Shown: piece by piece, positions 10,214-17,873 of the stretch
How the letters are laid out: each line of letters begins with the position of its first letter
Position numbering within the stretch: the first letter of the stretch is position 1
Assembly: GCF_900143085.1 (NCBI RefSeq)
Contig: NZ_FRCZ01000004.1
Coordinates: forward strand, 186,001 to 250,000
Length of the DNA stretch: 64,000 nucleotides
Direction of reading: 5' to 3'
Origin: Gracilibacillus kekensis
GTDB lineage: Bacteria > Bacillota > Bacilli > Bacillales > Amphibacillaceae
The notes under the pieces: generated by a model
What the model was told of the DNA's origin: nothing
The model's database searches: none
What the model saw: only the letters and a program-made list of their open reading frames with translations
Position numbers and translations under genes: made by a program

Positions 10214-10435
10214 AGATACAAGCGTCAATATGGTAATATTGCCATGATTGCAGTTGATTATTTACAGATCATGAGCTTTACTCAAAAGAAACAGGAAACA
10301 AGAGCGCAGGCAATCAATCGGTAATGTAACTGGTACAGCTAAACAAATAGCTAGGGAAATGAATTGTTGTTTCATGATGTTGAGTCAAATGACTCGAGAG
10401 AGTGAAAATGTTAAGAAACCTGCGCTGCATTGTTT
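10214..10435 (+). pseudogene. Replicative DNA helicase (DnaB-like) fragment, frameshifted
   Basis: The Walker B region MIAVDYLQIM, then a segment ending ETRAQAI, are read in one frame. The next segment, GNVTGTAKQIAREMN followed by MMLSQMTRE, is in another. One extra base near 10315 explains the break. These are hallmarks of the RecA-fold C-terminal domain of DnaB-type helicases carried by phages and ICEs. Both ends are missing and it abuts the integrase remnant directly, suggesting a large internal deletion. Confidence 0.7.
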
Positions 10436-10582
10436 CTGATCATCCGTAATCCCTTTAATGCCTATATCTATGAGGTATGTAGGAATAGAAAAGATTATCA
10501 ATCTCTGATGCAAGAAATAGATTATTTAGAATTTGAACTTCAAAGAAATAAACGAGAGTTGAGAAGATGGGTCAGATATTAA
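10436..10582 (+). pseudogene. Remnant coding segment of an unrecognised small mobile-element protein
   Basis: An open frame of 48 residues without a start codon ends in a basic, charged helix (LEFELQRNKRELRRWVRY). It follows the helicase remnant directly. Small proteins with a similar basic Trp-containing end sit beside replication genes in Bacillus prophages, but I cannot name a family. It is probably the 3' end of a lost gene. Confidence 0.4.
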
Positions 10583-10594
10583 TTATTTTAATAA

Positions 10595-10627
10595 TAGGAA
10601 GACACAGACTTGTCCTCCTTTTTTTGC
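10595..10627 (+). terminator. Rho-independent terminator in element remnant
   Basis: An imperfect hairpin, AGGAAGACA paired with TGTCCTCCT, is followed by seven T. It ends the plus-strand remnant segment. Confidence 0.6.
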
Positions 10628-10675
10628 TACAAATAATCGTTAAATATGATTTAATTTACAAAAGGAGGGTTTTTT

Positions 10676-10805
10676 ATGAAAAAATACATCAAAATCTTTT
10701 TAAGTATTATATTCATTAGGAACCTTATTAATAATAATGTTATCTATTTTAATAACTCAATCTTTATATATAATTGATTACTTGAAGGATAAAGATAAAA
10801 ATTGA
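10676..10805 (+). pseudogene. Small single-span membrane protein, frameshifted
   Basis: A strong AAAGGAGGG site is followed 6 nt later by ATG at 10676. The uninterrupted frame stops at 10777. Skipping one base near 10718 joins MKKYIKIFLSIIFI to a second hydrophobic stretch (GTLLIIMLSILITQSLYIID) and a charged DYLKDKDKN tail ending at 10805. That makes a plausible 42-residue one-span peptide. No family is recognised. The break may be a recent mutation or a sequencing error. Confidence 0.5.
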
Positions 10806-10930
10806 AAATTTTTTATAATCAGTAGCTATAAGGTTCATTCGTGCAAATAGATAACTTTGTCTCGAGGGATCCATAAGAATATAATCAAGGTGAAAAAACT
10901 ATTAAAATTATGACTTGAACCGATGATATA

Positions 10931-10959
10931 TAAAAATACACCGGCGAGGAAAACCGGTG
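10931..10959 (-). terminator. Terminator-like hairpin downstream of the coat protein gene
   Basis: Stem CACCGG/CCGGTG with a 9-nt loop. Read on the minus strand it is followed by TATTTTTATA. It lies about 70 nt after the coat gene stop. Confidence 0.5.
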
Positions 10960-11030
10960 CTTGAATCATATTTCTCCCTATTTCCAAAGTTATGCTTTTA
11001 TTTTAAATTAGAGAAGAATAAAACAAACCA

Positions 11031-11534
11031 TTAAAATACAGAAACTGCTGGTAAGCAAGTAATAGCACAGAAGCAATTTAAGTCAACTGTAATACAGATG
11101 CCAGTGCGTTCTAAATCTGACACTTGTTCATTGTCAATTTGATCACATGGATCATGACCTGCAGATTCATCATTATCAAATACTAATAGTTCTAATACCG
11201 CACAACAATCTTCCGCATCTACTTCGTTGACGCGAAAAATGAAGCTGTCAAAGCAGTCAAATCGAGCAGGACCTCCACCTTGTGTACGAACTTCAGCACC
11301 ATACCCTTTAAAAGGTTTCCCTTTTTTATCATATAAAATGAAAGGCACAGTGTCTAAACCATTTCCTGATACTGGTGATACTAAATCACGAATTGATTGT
11401 GCACAGCTAACATCACAGTGTTGGTCTACAACATTATCTTGTGCGTCAGCTATGGCACGGACCACATCACAGACACAGTCCTTTTCGTTATTGATTACAC
11501 TGCCAACATCTTCAACAACTTTATTTTTACTCAC
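11031..11534 (-). CDS. Spore coat protein of the CotY/CotZ family
   Basis: This is a cysteine-rich protein of 167 residues. The CotY/CotZ family forms the crosslinked crust and outer coat of Bacillus spores. Family features visible are CVCDVVRAIADAQ near residue 20, the central DTVPFILYDKKGKPF, FDSFIFRVNEVDAEDCCAVL and the C-terminal ITVDLNCFCAITCL. The start is a GTG behind TAGGAG. Unlike in B. subtilis it stands alone, inside the interval bounded by the glnA direct repeats, so it is either cargo of the element or a later arrival. Expression under a late mother-cell sigma factor is expected from the family; no clear promoter was assigned. Confidence 0.88.
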   Translation of the reverse strand: MSKNKVVEDVGSVINNEKDCVCDVVRAIADAQDNVVDQHCDVSCAQSIRDLVSPVSGNGLDTVPFILYDKKGKPFKGYGAEVRTQGGGPARFDCFDSFIFRVNEVDAEDCCAVLELLVFDNDESAGHDPCDQIDNEQVSDLERTGICITVDLNCFCAITCLPAVSVF

Positions 11535-11684
11535 TATTAAACACTCCTACTAAGAAATATTTCTTTAACAGTCATATTCTATGAAAGGATTGTACGTTTG
11601 TATAGATGTATGTCTTGTTTCTAAAAATAAAAAAAGGAATCTAAACAACGTGCCTGCATATTTACAAAATATTTTGCACACACT

Positions 11685-11717
11685 AAAAAAGCAGTGATCC
11701 TCATTGCCGACCACTGC
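11685..11717 (-). terminator. Minus-strand terminator
   Basis: Stem GCAGTG/CACTGC with a long loop, followed on the minus strand by TTTTTT. No clear gene lies just upstream of it, so it may be left from a lost gene. Confidence 0.5.
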
Positions 11718-11732
11718 CATATCCCCTTTCTC

Positions 11733-11759
11733 CCCATCATTTCATAGTGATGGGTTTTT
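11733..11759 (+). terminator. Plus-strand terminator
   Basis: Perfect stem CCCATCA/TGATGGG with an 8-nt loop, then TTTTT. No plus-strand gene precedes it closely, which again suggests deleted coding sequence. Confidence 0.55.
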
Positions 11760-11765
11760 AACTGC

Positions 11766-11797
11766 AAAAAGACGACCTAAAAAATAGATAGGTCGTC
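11766..11797 (-). terminator. Terminator of the small 44-residue gene
   Basis: Stem GACGACCTA/TAGGTCGTC, followed on the minus strand by TTTTT. It lies 12 nt beyond the stop of the gene at 11810-11944. Confidence 0.75.
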
Positions 11798-11809
11798 GTG
11801 TAACTGTTA

Positions 11810-11944
11810 TTATTTTTGATTTCCCATGTTTGTGAGGTTAGAGATTGACTCTTGCATCTGTTTCCCTTGCCCATTCATCATATTATAAGCTGCAATACCA
11901 ATACCAACAGAACCAATAATTGATAACCAATTCATATTTCTCAT
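11810..11944 (-). CDS. Small protein, 44 residues, DUF3918-like (tentative)
   Basis: The ATG at 11944 has a strong GGAGGTG site 6 nt before it, and the gene ends just before a good terminator, so it is likely real. The product has one glycine-rich hydrophobic helix (WLSIIGSVGIGIAAYNMM) and a polar, Gln-rich tail. The layout resembles the very small DUF3918 proteins of Bacillus, but the match is from memory of pattern only. Function is unknown, and the location inside the element interval may be incidental. Confidence 0.65.
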   Translation of the reverse strand: MRNMNWLSIIGSVGIGIAAYNMMNGQGKQMQESISNLTNMGNQK

Positions 11945-12123
11945 TATATACACCTCCAGGAATTAAATAATTAGCTTTTGAAGCCTTTACTATTTTGTGA
12001 CCATCATAATAAAAAATGTATGGGAATCATTTCATTGTACTTGAAAAAAATCATTGACTAAAAATAATATTATTAGCACAAGCTAATTATGAATTTTGAA
12101 TAATAGAGAAGAGGAGGGATCTT

Positions 12124-12279
12124 ATGAGAAAAATAATCACATTTGTTATATCTGTAGCTATCTCACTAGGAGTATTAACGGCATGCGGCATGGACAATGA
12201 AAATAATATGAATGAAGATCCAAATAACATGAATTACGAACCAAACCGTTCAGATCAAAATAACAACTCGGACAATTGA
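12124..12279 (+). CDS. Small lipoprotein, probably truncated by an in-frame TGA
   Basis: The ATG follows GAGGAGGG. A hydrophobic signal (residues 4-20) ends in the lipobox LTAC, with Cys21 as the lipidation site. The mature part is short and Asn/Asp-rich. The frame stops at a TGA at 12277-12279 but stays open afterwards to 12375, encoding a strongly acidic tail (MDEEEPDLDEEPSEERR). The 51-residue form is therefore probably a nonsense-truncated version of an 82-codon gene. Function is unknown. Confidence 0.6.
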   Translation: MRKIITFVISVAISLGVLTACGMDNENNMNEDPNNMNYEPNRSDQNNNSDN

Positions 12280-12402
12280 GATATCAGAAGATCAAACGAT
12301 ACTGAAACTCTATTTATGGATGAAGAAGAACCAGATCTTGATGAGGAACCGTCAGAAGAGAGAAGAGTTCGTTAATCAATTTAAGATATACTATTATACT
12401 GA

Positions 12403-12531
12403 ACAAGGGATTATTGCTTCCTTATCATTGTGTTCAGTCCTTGCCAAGACTTTTACAAGATACCCCTTGAAGCCTTAGAAGGTGAAGAAATTGAAGCAAA
12501 CATTCCAATCATTTTACAACCTGTAAAATAA
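12403..12531 (+). pseudogene. C-terminal remnant of an unrecognised protein
   Basis: An open frame without a start codon ends in DFYKIPLEALEGEEIEANIP followed by a short tail, stopping 6 nt before a clean terminator. The regular sequence and the terminator suggest the 3' end of a former gene. I do not recognise the family. Confidence 0.35.
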
Positions 12532-12537
12532 AAAGAA

Positions 12538-12562
12538 GCACCTACCGAAGTAGGTGCTTTAT
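12538..12562 (+). terminator. Strong rho-independent terminator
   Basis: Perfect 8-bp stem GCACCTAC/GTAGGTGC with tetraloop CGAA, flanked by AAAGAA and TTTATAT. Confidence 0.75.
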
Positions 12563-12687
12563 ATAATATTTGCCCCACTTTTGTAAATAAAGGTGAAAAT
12601 GTTTGATTTACTACATAACAAAAAATACTGATTTATCAATCATTTGAATCTATTTGATTGAGTTTCTTCCTATTAATACGTATTGTT

Positions 12688-12754
12688 AGAACTCAAGTTC
12701 ACCCTTGGGAAAGAGAACAATATATGTCTAGTTATTAATAAGAAAAAACCCTTG
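12688..12754. repeat. Right direct repeat (attR-like): duplicated glnA 3' end
   Basis: This copy encodes the last 16 residues of GlnA ([16 protein letters not shown]) and a stop, with no upstream gene. Bases 12691-12754 match 9856-9919 except at two positions. The first two codons, AGA ACT, differ synonymously from CGT ACG in glnA. It marks the right boundary of the 2.8-kb inserted interval. Confidence 0.8.
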
Positions 12755-12778
12755 GCGCAATATGTGCCAAGGGTTTTT
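12746..12778. terminator. Bidirectional terminator, probably the original glnA terminator
   Basis: Perfect 11-bp stem AAACCCTTGGC/GCCAAGGGTTT with a 9-nt loop. T-runs lie on both strands, so it also serves the aldo/keto reductase operon arriving from the right. In an uninserted chromosome it would lie directly after glnA. Confidence 0.8.
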
Positions 12779-12803
12779 GTTTTGAAATTTGTCAGCTTAA
12801 GTA

Positions 12804-13736
12804 TTATTCTTCACCAGTTTCTAGCCAAACTACTTCTTCATGAGATAACTCAATGTTAGATCCTTCTACGCATGAGACTAATTCTTTTTCACTTTGAGCT
12901 CCAATCAATGCAGAAGTTGGAAAAGATTGATTTAGTACATATGCTAATGCAATTTGGATCGCAGTAACGCCTTTTTCCTCTGCCAATTTTTCCGCTCTTC
13001 TAAAACGCTCCCAATTGGCATCACTATAAAACACTCGAACTAGATCCTCATTACTTCTGTCCTCAGGAGTGAAACGGCCTGTGAAAAATCCTCTTGCTTG
13101 TGAAGACCATGATAGTATAGGTAATTGCGTTTCTTGATGCCAATTTAAATCAGCACTATCTGTGGAAACACAGCCTTCCCAGAATGGCTCATTTGCTTTA
13201 GCTAAACTAAGATTTGGACTACTAAATGAGAAGCCTACTAAACCATTGGCAGCTGCATAATCATTGGCTGCTTGGATTCGTTCTGTGGTCCAGTTAGATC
13301 CACCAATTGCCTTGATTCTGCCAGCTTTGATATGTTCATTTAATTCATCGATGATCACATCGACCGGAACATTCGGATCATCTCTGTGTAACGCATATAA
13401 ATCAATGTAATCTGTTCCAAGTCTTTCTAAGCTTTTAAAAAGGTCGTGCCTAATAGCTTCAGGATTTACCCTTGGCCCATTTTCGTCATGATGTGCTCCT
13501 TTAGTTAATACTATAATGTCTTCTCGCTTATTGCGTTCTTTTAGCCACATTCCAATGGCTTTTTCGCTTTCTCCTCCACAATATACATAAGCCGTGTCAA
13601 TTGTATTACCGCCAAGCGCGACATAACGGTCTAAAACCTGACAAACTTTATCATAAATACTTGGTTTAAAATAATCAGATCCTTGAATTAAAGTAGTAAC
13701 AGGTTTATCTAGCCCATTAATTTGAATTGTTTTCAT
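12804..13736 (-). CDS. Aldo/keto reductase family oxidoreductase
   Basis: This is an NAD(P)H-dependent TIM-barrel reductase of 310 residues. The catalytic tetrad is readable: Asp and Tyr in NTIDTAYVY (residues about 40-48), Lys in IVLTKGAHH and His in LYALHRDDP. The Ser/Asn-rich cofactor loop appears as GGSNWTTERI. It is the second gene of a minus-strand operon, 11 nt behind a Gfo/Idh/MocA dehydrogenase, a pairing common in sugar or inositol catabolism. The substrate cannot be told from sequence. Transcription probably ends at the bidirectional hairpin at 12746-12778. Confidence 0.9.
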   Translation of the reverse strand: MKTIQINGLDKPVTTLIQGSDYFKPSIYDKVCQVLDRYVALGGNTIDTAYVYCGGESEKAIGMWLKERNKREDIIVLTKGAHHDENGPRVNPEAIRHDLFKSLERLGTDYIDLYALHRDDPNVPVDVIIDELNEHIKAGRIKAIGGSNWTTERIQAANDYAAANGLVGFSFSSPNLSLAKANEPFWEGCVSTDSADLNWHQETQLPILSWSSQARGFFTGRFTPEDRSNEDLVRVFYSDANWERFRRAEKLAEEKGVTAIQIALAYVLNQSFPTSALIGAQSEKELVSCVEGSNIELSHEEVVWLETGEE

Positions 13737-13747
13737 GTTTATCCTCC

Positions 13748-14740
13748 CTATATTTCTACTCTTCTACGTTCATCTGCAGAGATAAGGCATGCATCCAATA
13801 CTTTCATGTTTAAAGATGCATCTGAGCTAGAGAAAGGTAACGGCGTACCTGTTTGTATACTATTTCCAAGTGCATCTGCCTGTAATGCATATTGATTTAA
13901 ATAAGGCACTTTAACTTCTCTAGCCCCATTACTCGTATGGACATAAAAATGATCTTGTTCATTTTGATTAACCATAAAAGCAGACGGTACCTCGATTCTG
14001 CCTTCTGTACCTAAAATTTCTAATTGATTACGGAAATCAGCCCACATCCCACAATCAAAAGTGAGTGCAACACCTTGTTTAAATTCCAAAATGCCTGAGG
14101 CCATCATGTCAACATTATCGTGCTCTTTTGAGAAGTATGCATGAACGGTCGCAGCTTGTGGTTCTTCTTTTAAGATCATACGAGCAGCGCTTATTGGATA
14201 TACTCCTACATCATACAGGGAACCACCGCCCCATTCTTTTTTGTAGCGGACATTAGTCTTATCTGATGCATTGTTAAACGTGAATGCTCCATGAATACCA
14301 CGAATTTCTCCGATTTCTCCGGATTCAATCAATTCCTGGATCATTTGATATCTCGGGTGATAACGATACATAAAGGCTTCTGCTAAAATAACATCATTTT
14401 TTTTACTTACTTCTTCCATCTCTTGTGCTTCTTTAGCATTTAATGCAATTGGTTTTTCACAAAGCACATGTTTACCTGCTTCCATTGCTTTAATGGCCCA
14501 TTCTTTATGAAGATGATTTGGTAAGGGAATGTAAACGGCATCAATATTGCTATCTTCTAACAAATCTTCGTAGCTTCCATAAGTATTTGGGATATCTAAT
14601 TTTTTTGCAATTTCCTTTGCATTGTCTAAATTCCGACTGGCAATCGCAACAACTTCTCCGGTTTCTGATTCGATTATTCCTGGAATGACAGCTTTTTGAG
14701 CAATATTAGCTGTACTTATAACTCCCCATCTAATTGGCAT
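13748..14740 (-). CDS. Gfo/Idh/MocA family oxidoreductase
   Basis: This is an NAD(P)-dependent dehydrogenase of 330 residues. The Rossmann start reads WGVISTANIAQKAVIPGI, the nucleotide-binding region continues to IPLPNHLHKEWAIKAMEAGK, and the EKP motif CEKPIALNAKEAQEM is near residue 97. The C-terminal GFO domain has GGGSLYDVGVYPISAARM with the conserved Asp and a Tyr where many members have His. It heads the operon with the aldo/keto reductase and is divergent from an AraC regulator. Likely role: oxidation of a sugar or cyclitol; the substrate is unknown. Confidence 0.92.
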   Translation of the reverse strand: MPIRWGVISTANIAQKAVIPGIIESETGEVVAIASRNLDNAKEIAKKLDIPNTYGSYEDLLEDSNIDAVYIPLPNHLHKEWAIKAMEAGKHVLCEKPIALNAKEAQEMEEVSKKNDVILAEAFMYRYHPRYQMIQELIESGEIGEIRGIHGAFTFNNASDKTNVRYKKEWGGGSLYDVGVYPISAARMILKEEPQAATVHAYFSKEHDNVDMMASGILEFKQGVALTFDCGMWADFRNQLEILGTEGRIEVPSAFMVNQNEQDHFYVHTSNGAREVKVPYLNQYALQADALGNSIQTGTPLPFSSSDASLNMKVLDACLISADERRRVEI

Positions 14741-14850
14741 TTTTTATCCTCCTTCTATAACTTTATTGTTATTATAATCGATTCATATTAATATTAAAAT
14801 AGAAGCTTTTTGCTATAAGATAAAACAATATTGTCCTGGGATGTGAAGAA

Positions 14851-15684
14851 ATGGACCGTCAAGTATTATTACCAACATTAAAGAAACATGAATATATGAT
14901 CCTGCCAGAGTCAGTTGGGTCGTATCGATCAGCTATAAATCATGAGGTTTATCGCGCAGCAGGTTCATTAGACAATTTCAGCATTCATTTTGTCTTAGCT
15001 GGTGTTGGTTATGTAGAAATCGATGGAAAGCAATATACCTTAAGGAAAGGAGATGCCTTTCTTTTTTACCCACACCAGGAACAAAAATATTATAGTAGCC
15101 AGAATGATCCATGGAGTATTAGATGGCTTCACTTTTATGGAAATACGATACACACATTTTTGTCTGAAATAGGTTTTGGAAGGTATACCTTGTGGAAATT
15201 ACCGGATTTAACGATATTAGAAGCGAAGCATGAGCAATTATTAAAAGAAGCAGAAGTAAATAGCTTTTTAAAACTATCACAATTATCTACACTAGCTTAT
15301 TCCTTCTTAACAACATTTACTACTAGTGCGATGCCTAGAGAATCTGCTTCTAAACAAGAGCTAGATCAGAGGATACAATCACTATTACCGAAAATGCAAC
15401 TAAAAGCGCCAGAGGCCTTTGATCTTAAATACTGGGCAAAAGAAACAGGTGTAAGCACATATTATTTCTGTCGATTGTTCAAACGGGTCACACAGATGAC
15501 TCCGATGGCGTTTGTAACATTGTGTCGCTTGCAATGGAGTAAGAAATTACTGATAGAAGAAAAGAATTTAACGATCAAGGAAATTGCTGAAAGATCTGGA
15601 TACCTCAATCCAAGTTATTATAATAAGCTGTTTTTAGAAAATGAAGGATTGACCCCGACAAAATATCGACAAATGTATTTCTAA
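14851..15684 (+). CDS. AraC-family transcriptional regulator
   Basis: The 277-residue activator has an N-terminal cupin sensor (VLAGVGYVEIDGKQYTLRKG, residues about 50-70). The C-terminal double helix-turn-helix begins near residue 190 (KYWAKETGVSTYYFCRLFKR), and the second HTH ends in GYLNPSYYNKLFLENEGLTP. It is transcribed divergently from the dehydrogenase/reductase operon across 110 nt, so it most likely controls that operon in response to its sugar-like substrate. Start ATG 14851 follows GGGATGTGAAG, an adequate site. Confidence 0.9.
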   Translation: MDRQVLLPTLKKHEYMILPESVGSYRSAINHEVYRAAGSLDNFSIHFVLAGVGYVEIDGKQYTLRKGDAFLFYPHQEQKYYSSQNDPWSIRWLHFYGNTIHTFLSEIGFGRYTLWKLPDLTILEAKHEQLLKEAEVNSFLKLSQLSTLAYSFLTTFTTSAMPRESASKQELDQRIQSLLPKMQLKAPEAFDLKYWAKETGVSTYYFCRLFKRVTQMTPMAFVTLCRLQWSKKLLIEEKNLTIKEIAERSGYLNPSYYNKLFLENEGLTPTKYRQMYF

Positions 15685-15784
15685 AGATAGGGAAGGAGAT
15701 TTTGTGCGATATCATGTGAATGAAGGTTAAAGTGAAAGGAACAGCTGTAAGCCATTAATTGTTTCACTTCGCTATGAAATAAAA

Positions 15785-15821
15785 AAGAAGTGCGTTAGTA
15801 AACTTGTACGCACTTCTTTTT
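15785..15821. terminator. Bidirectional terminator between araC-type gene and lexA
   Basis: Perfect 11-bp stem AAGAAGTGCGT/ACGCACTTCTT with T-runs on both strands. It separates two convergent genes. Confidence 0.85.
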
Positions 15822-15822
15822 G

Positions 15823-16443
15823 TTATAAACTTCTATATAATCCTACGACTTTGCCTAAAATGCTAACATTCTCGTATATTAAGGCATCCATTGTTGCGTT
15901 TTCTGGTTGTAGTCTGATATGGTCTTTTTCTTTAAAAAATCGTTTAACGGTTGCTTCGCTATCTTCTGTCATTGCTACTACGATATCACCATTAATTGCT
16001 GTGTTTTGCTGTTTAACAATCACTTTATCACCGTCTAGTATACCGGCCTCAATCATACTATCCCCTTCAATGATAAGAACGAATAATTGTTCGCTCGCAT
16101 GCATTTCATTATTTGGAATGGGAATGTATTCTTCAATGTTTTCCACAGCTGTAATTGGTAGACCGGCAGTTACTTTACCTATCACTGGAGCGAACATTGC
16201 TTCCGTTTTTGGAATGTCAAATTCTCCTTCTTGTTGAAGAACTTCAATTGCACGTGGCTTTGTTGGGTCTCTTCTTATATAACCCTTTTTTTCAAGTCTA
16301 GCTAAATGACCATGAACAGTTGAGCTTGAAGCTAATCCTACTGCTTCTCCTATCTCTCTCACAGAAGGGGGATAGCCTTTAAGGTCTACTTGCTCTTTAA
16401 TATAAGCTAGTATCTCCTCTTGTCGTTTTGATAGATTTGTCAT
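15823..16443 (-). CDS. lexA: SOS repressor LexA
   Basis: LexA represses the SOS regulon and self-cleaves on RecA filaments. The 206 residues carry an N-terminal winged HTH ([15 protein letters not shown], then [13 protein letters not shown]). The Ala93-Gly94 scissile bond sits in KVTAGLP, with the catalytic dyad Ser129 (EGDSMIEAG) and Lys167 (EATVKRFF) of the S24 fold. All key residues match B. subtilis LexA (DinR). It is divergent from the yneA-position peptide and yneB, with LexA boxes in the shared intergenic region. Confidence 0.97.
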   Translation of the reverse strand: MTNLSKRQEEILAYIKEQVDLKGYPPSVREIGEAVGLASSSTVHGHLARLEKKGYIRRDPTKPRAIEVLQQEGEFDIPKTEAMFAPVIGKVTAGLPITAVENIEEYIPIPNNEMHASEQLFVLIIEGDSMIEAGILDGDKVIVKQQNTAINGDIVVAMTEDSEATVKRFFKEKDHIRLQPENATMDALIYENVSILGKVVGLYRSL

Positions 16444-16505
16444 ATTTAAATCTCCTCATGCGTATTATTTATTAACCAAATTATAGCACAGCATCGTAAG
16501 TATTA

Positions 16506-16519
16506 CAAACATTCGTTCG
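16506..16519. promoter_or_regulatory. LexA (SOS) box 1
   Basis: Read on the minus strand it is CGAACGAATGTTTG, matching the Gram-positive core CGAAC-RNRY-GTTYG. It lies between lexA and the divergent SOS operon and probably controls lexA itself. Confidence 0.8.
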
Positions 16520-16528
16520 AAAAAATAG

Positions 16529-16556
16529 TTGACATGAACGTTTGTTCGTGTATAAT
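16529..16556 (+). promoter_or_regulatory. SOS promoter with LexA box 2 inside the spacer
   Basis: TTGACA (16529-16534), a 16-nt spacer and TATAAT (16551-16556) form a consensus promoter for the peptide-yneB operon. The spacer holds the LexA box TGAACGTTTGTTCG (16535-16548), so repressor binding should block RNA polymerase directly. Confidence 0.88.
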
Positions 16557-16563
16557 GAAAGTA

Positions 16564-16577
16564 CGAACAAAGGTTCT
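16564..16577. promoter_or_regulatory. LexA (SOS) box 3
   Basis: CGAACAAAGGTTCT matches the LexA consensus with a mismatch in the spacer (and a non-consensus final base). It lies just downstream of the -10 of the SOS promoter, 14 nt before the peptide start. Confidence 0.65.
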
Positions 16578-16591
16578 GTGGAGGGATTTAT

Positions 16592-17366
<775 letters not shown>

Positions 17367-17374
17367 AATAAAGG

Positions 17375-17404
17375 AGAGTATACCAATTGTGTATACTCTT
17401 TTTT
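17375..17404 (+). terminator. Terminator after yneB
   Basis: Perfect 9-bp stem AGAGTATAC/GTATACTCT with a 7-nt loop, then TTTTT. It uncouples ynzC from the SOS operon. Confidence 0.85.
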
Positions 17405-17483
17405 GTTTAGCTGAGTCAGATAATTTTATCTTAATAATTTGAAACAATAAATAAAATAATACGAGAGAAAAGAGGTGTTATTC

Positions 17484-17711
17484 ATGTTATCAAAGGAGAA
17501 AATTGCTCGTATTAATGAACTAGCAAATAAATCAAAGAACGAAGGATTGAGCGAGGAAGAAAAAAAAGAACAAAAAACCTTACGGGACGCCTATTTAAAA
17601 AACGTCCGAAAATCTTTTAAGAACCACATGAAAGGCATGACAGTTGTTGATCCAAACGGAAATGATGTAACTCCTGAAAAATTAAAGAAATTGCAGTCAA
17701 AGAAAAAGTAA
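17484..17711 (+). CDS. ynzC: DUF896 family protein YnzC
   Basis: A 75-residue helical, highly charged protein of the DUF896 (UPF0291) family. The N-terminal hairpin reads KIARINELANKSKNEGLSEE, with the conserved LRDAYLKNVRKSF after it. The B. subtilis member is in the yneA-yneB-ynzC SOS operon; here a terminator precedes it. ATG 17484 follows AGAGGTG; a GTG nine bases upstream overlaps that site and is rejected. Molecular function is unknown. Confidence 0.92.
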   Translation: MLSKEKIARINELANKSKNEGLSEEEKKEQKTLRDAYLKNVRKSFKNHMKGMTVVDPNGNDVTPEKLKKLQSKKK

Positions 17712-17873
17712 TGAGTTGTTCTTTTTCTACCTTATACTGTCATTAATATAGCAAAAACTGATAAAAATATAGAAAAATGTTGCATTTTTTATTGATATAC
17801 TTGTCTTTAACATCATTTCGTTATAGGATTATAAATGTGCGTACATATTTTGCATATCGAAAGGGGAAAAATC

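Noticed and set aside
11227-11553. Plus-strand frame opposite the CotY/CotZ-type gene
   Set aside because: The minus strand has clear family motifs and a ribosome site; the plus frame has neither.
11590-11723. Small minus-strand frame starting MAVVGNEDHCFFS behind AAAGGGG
   Set aside because: A terminator hairpin with a T-run sits within its first codons, and the protein has no regular character.
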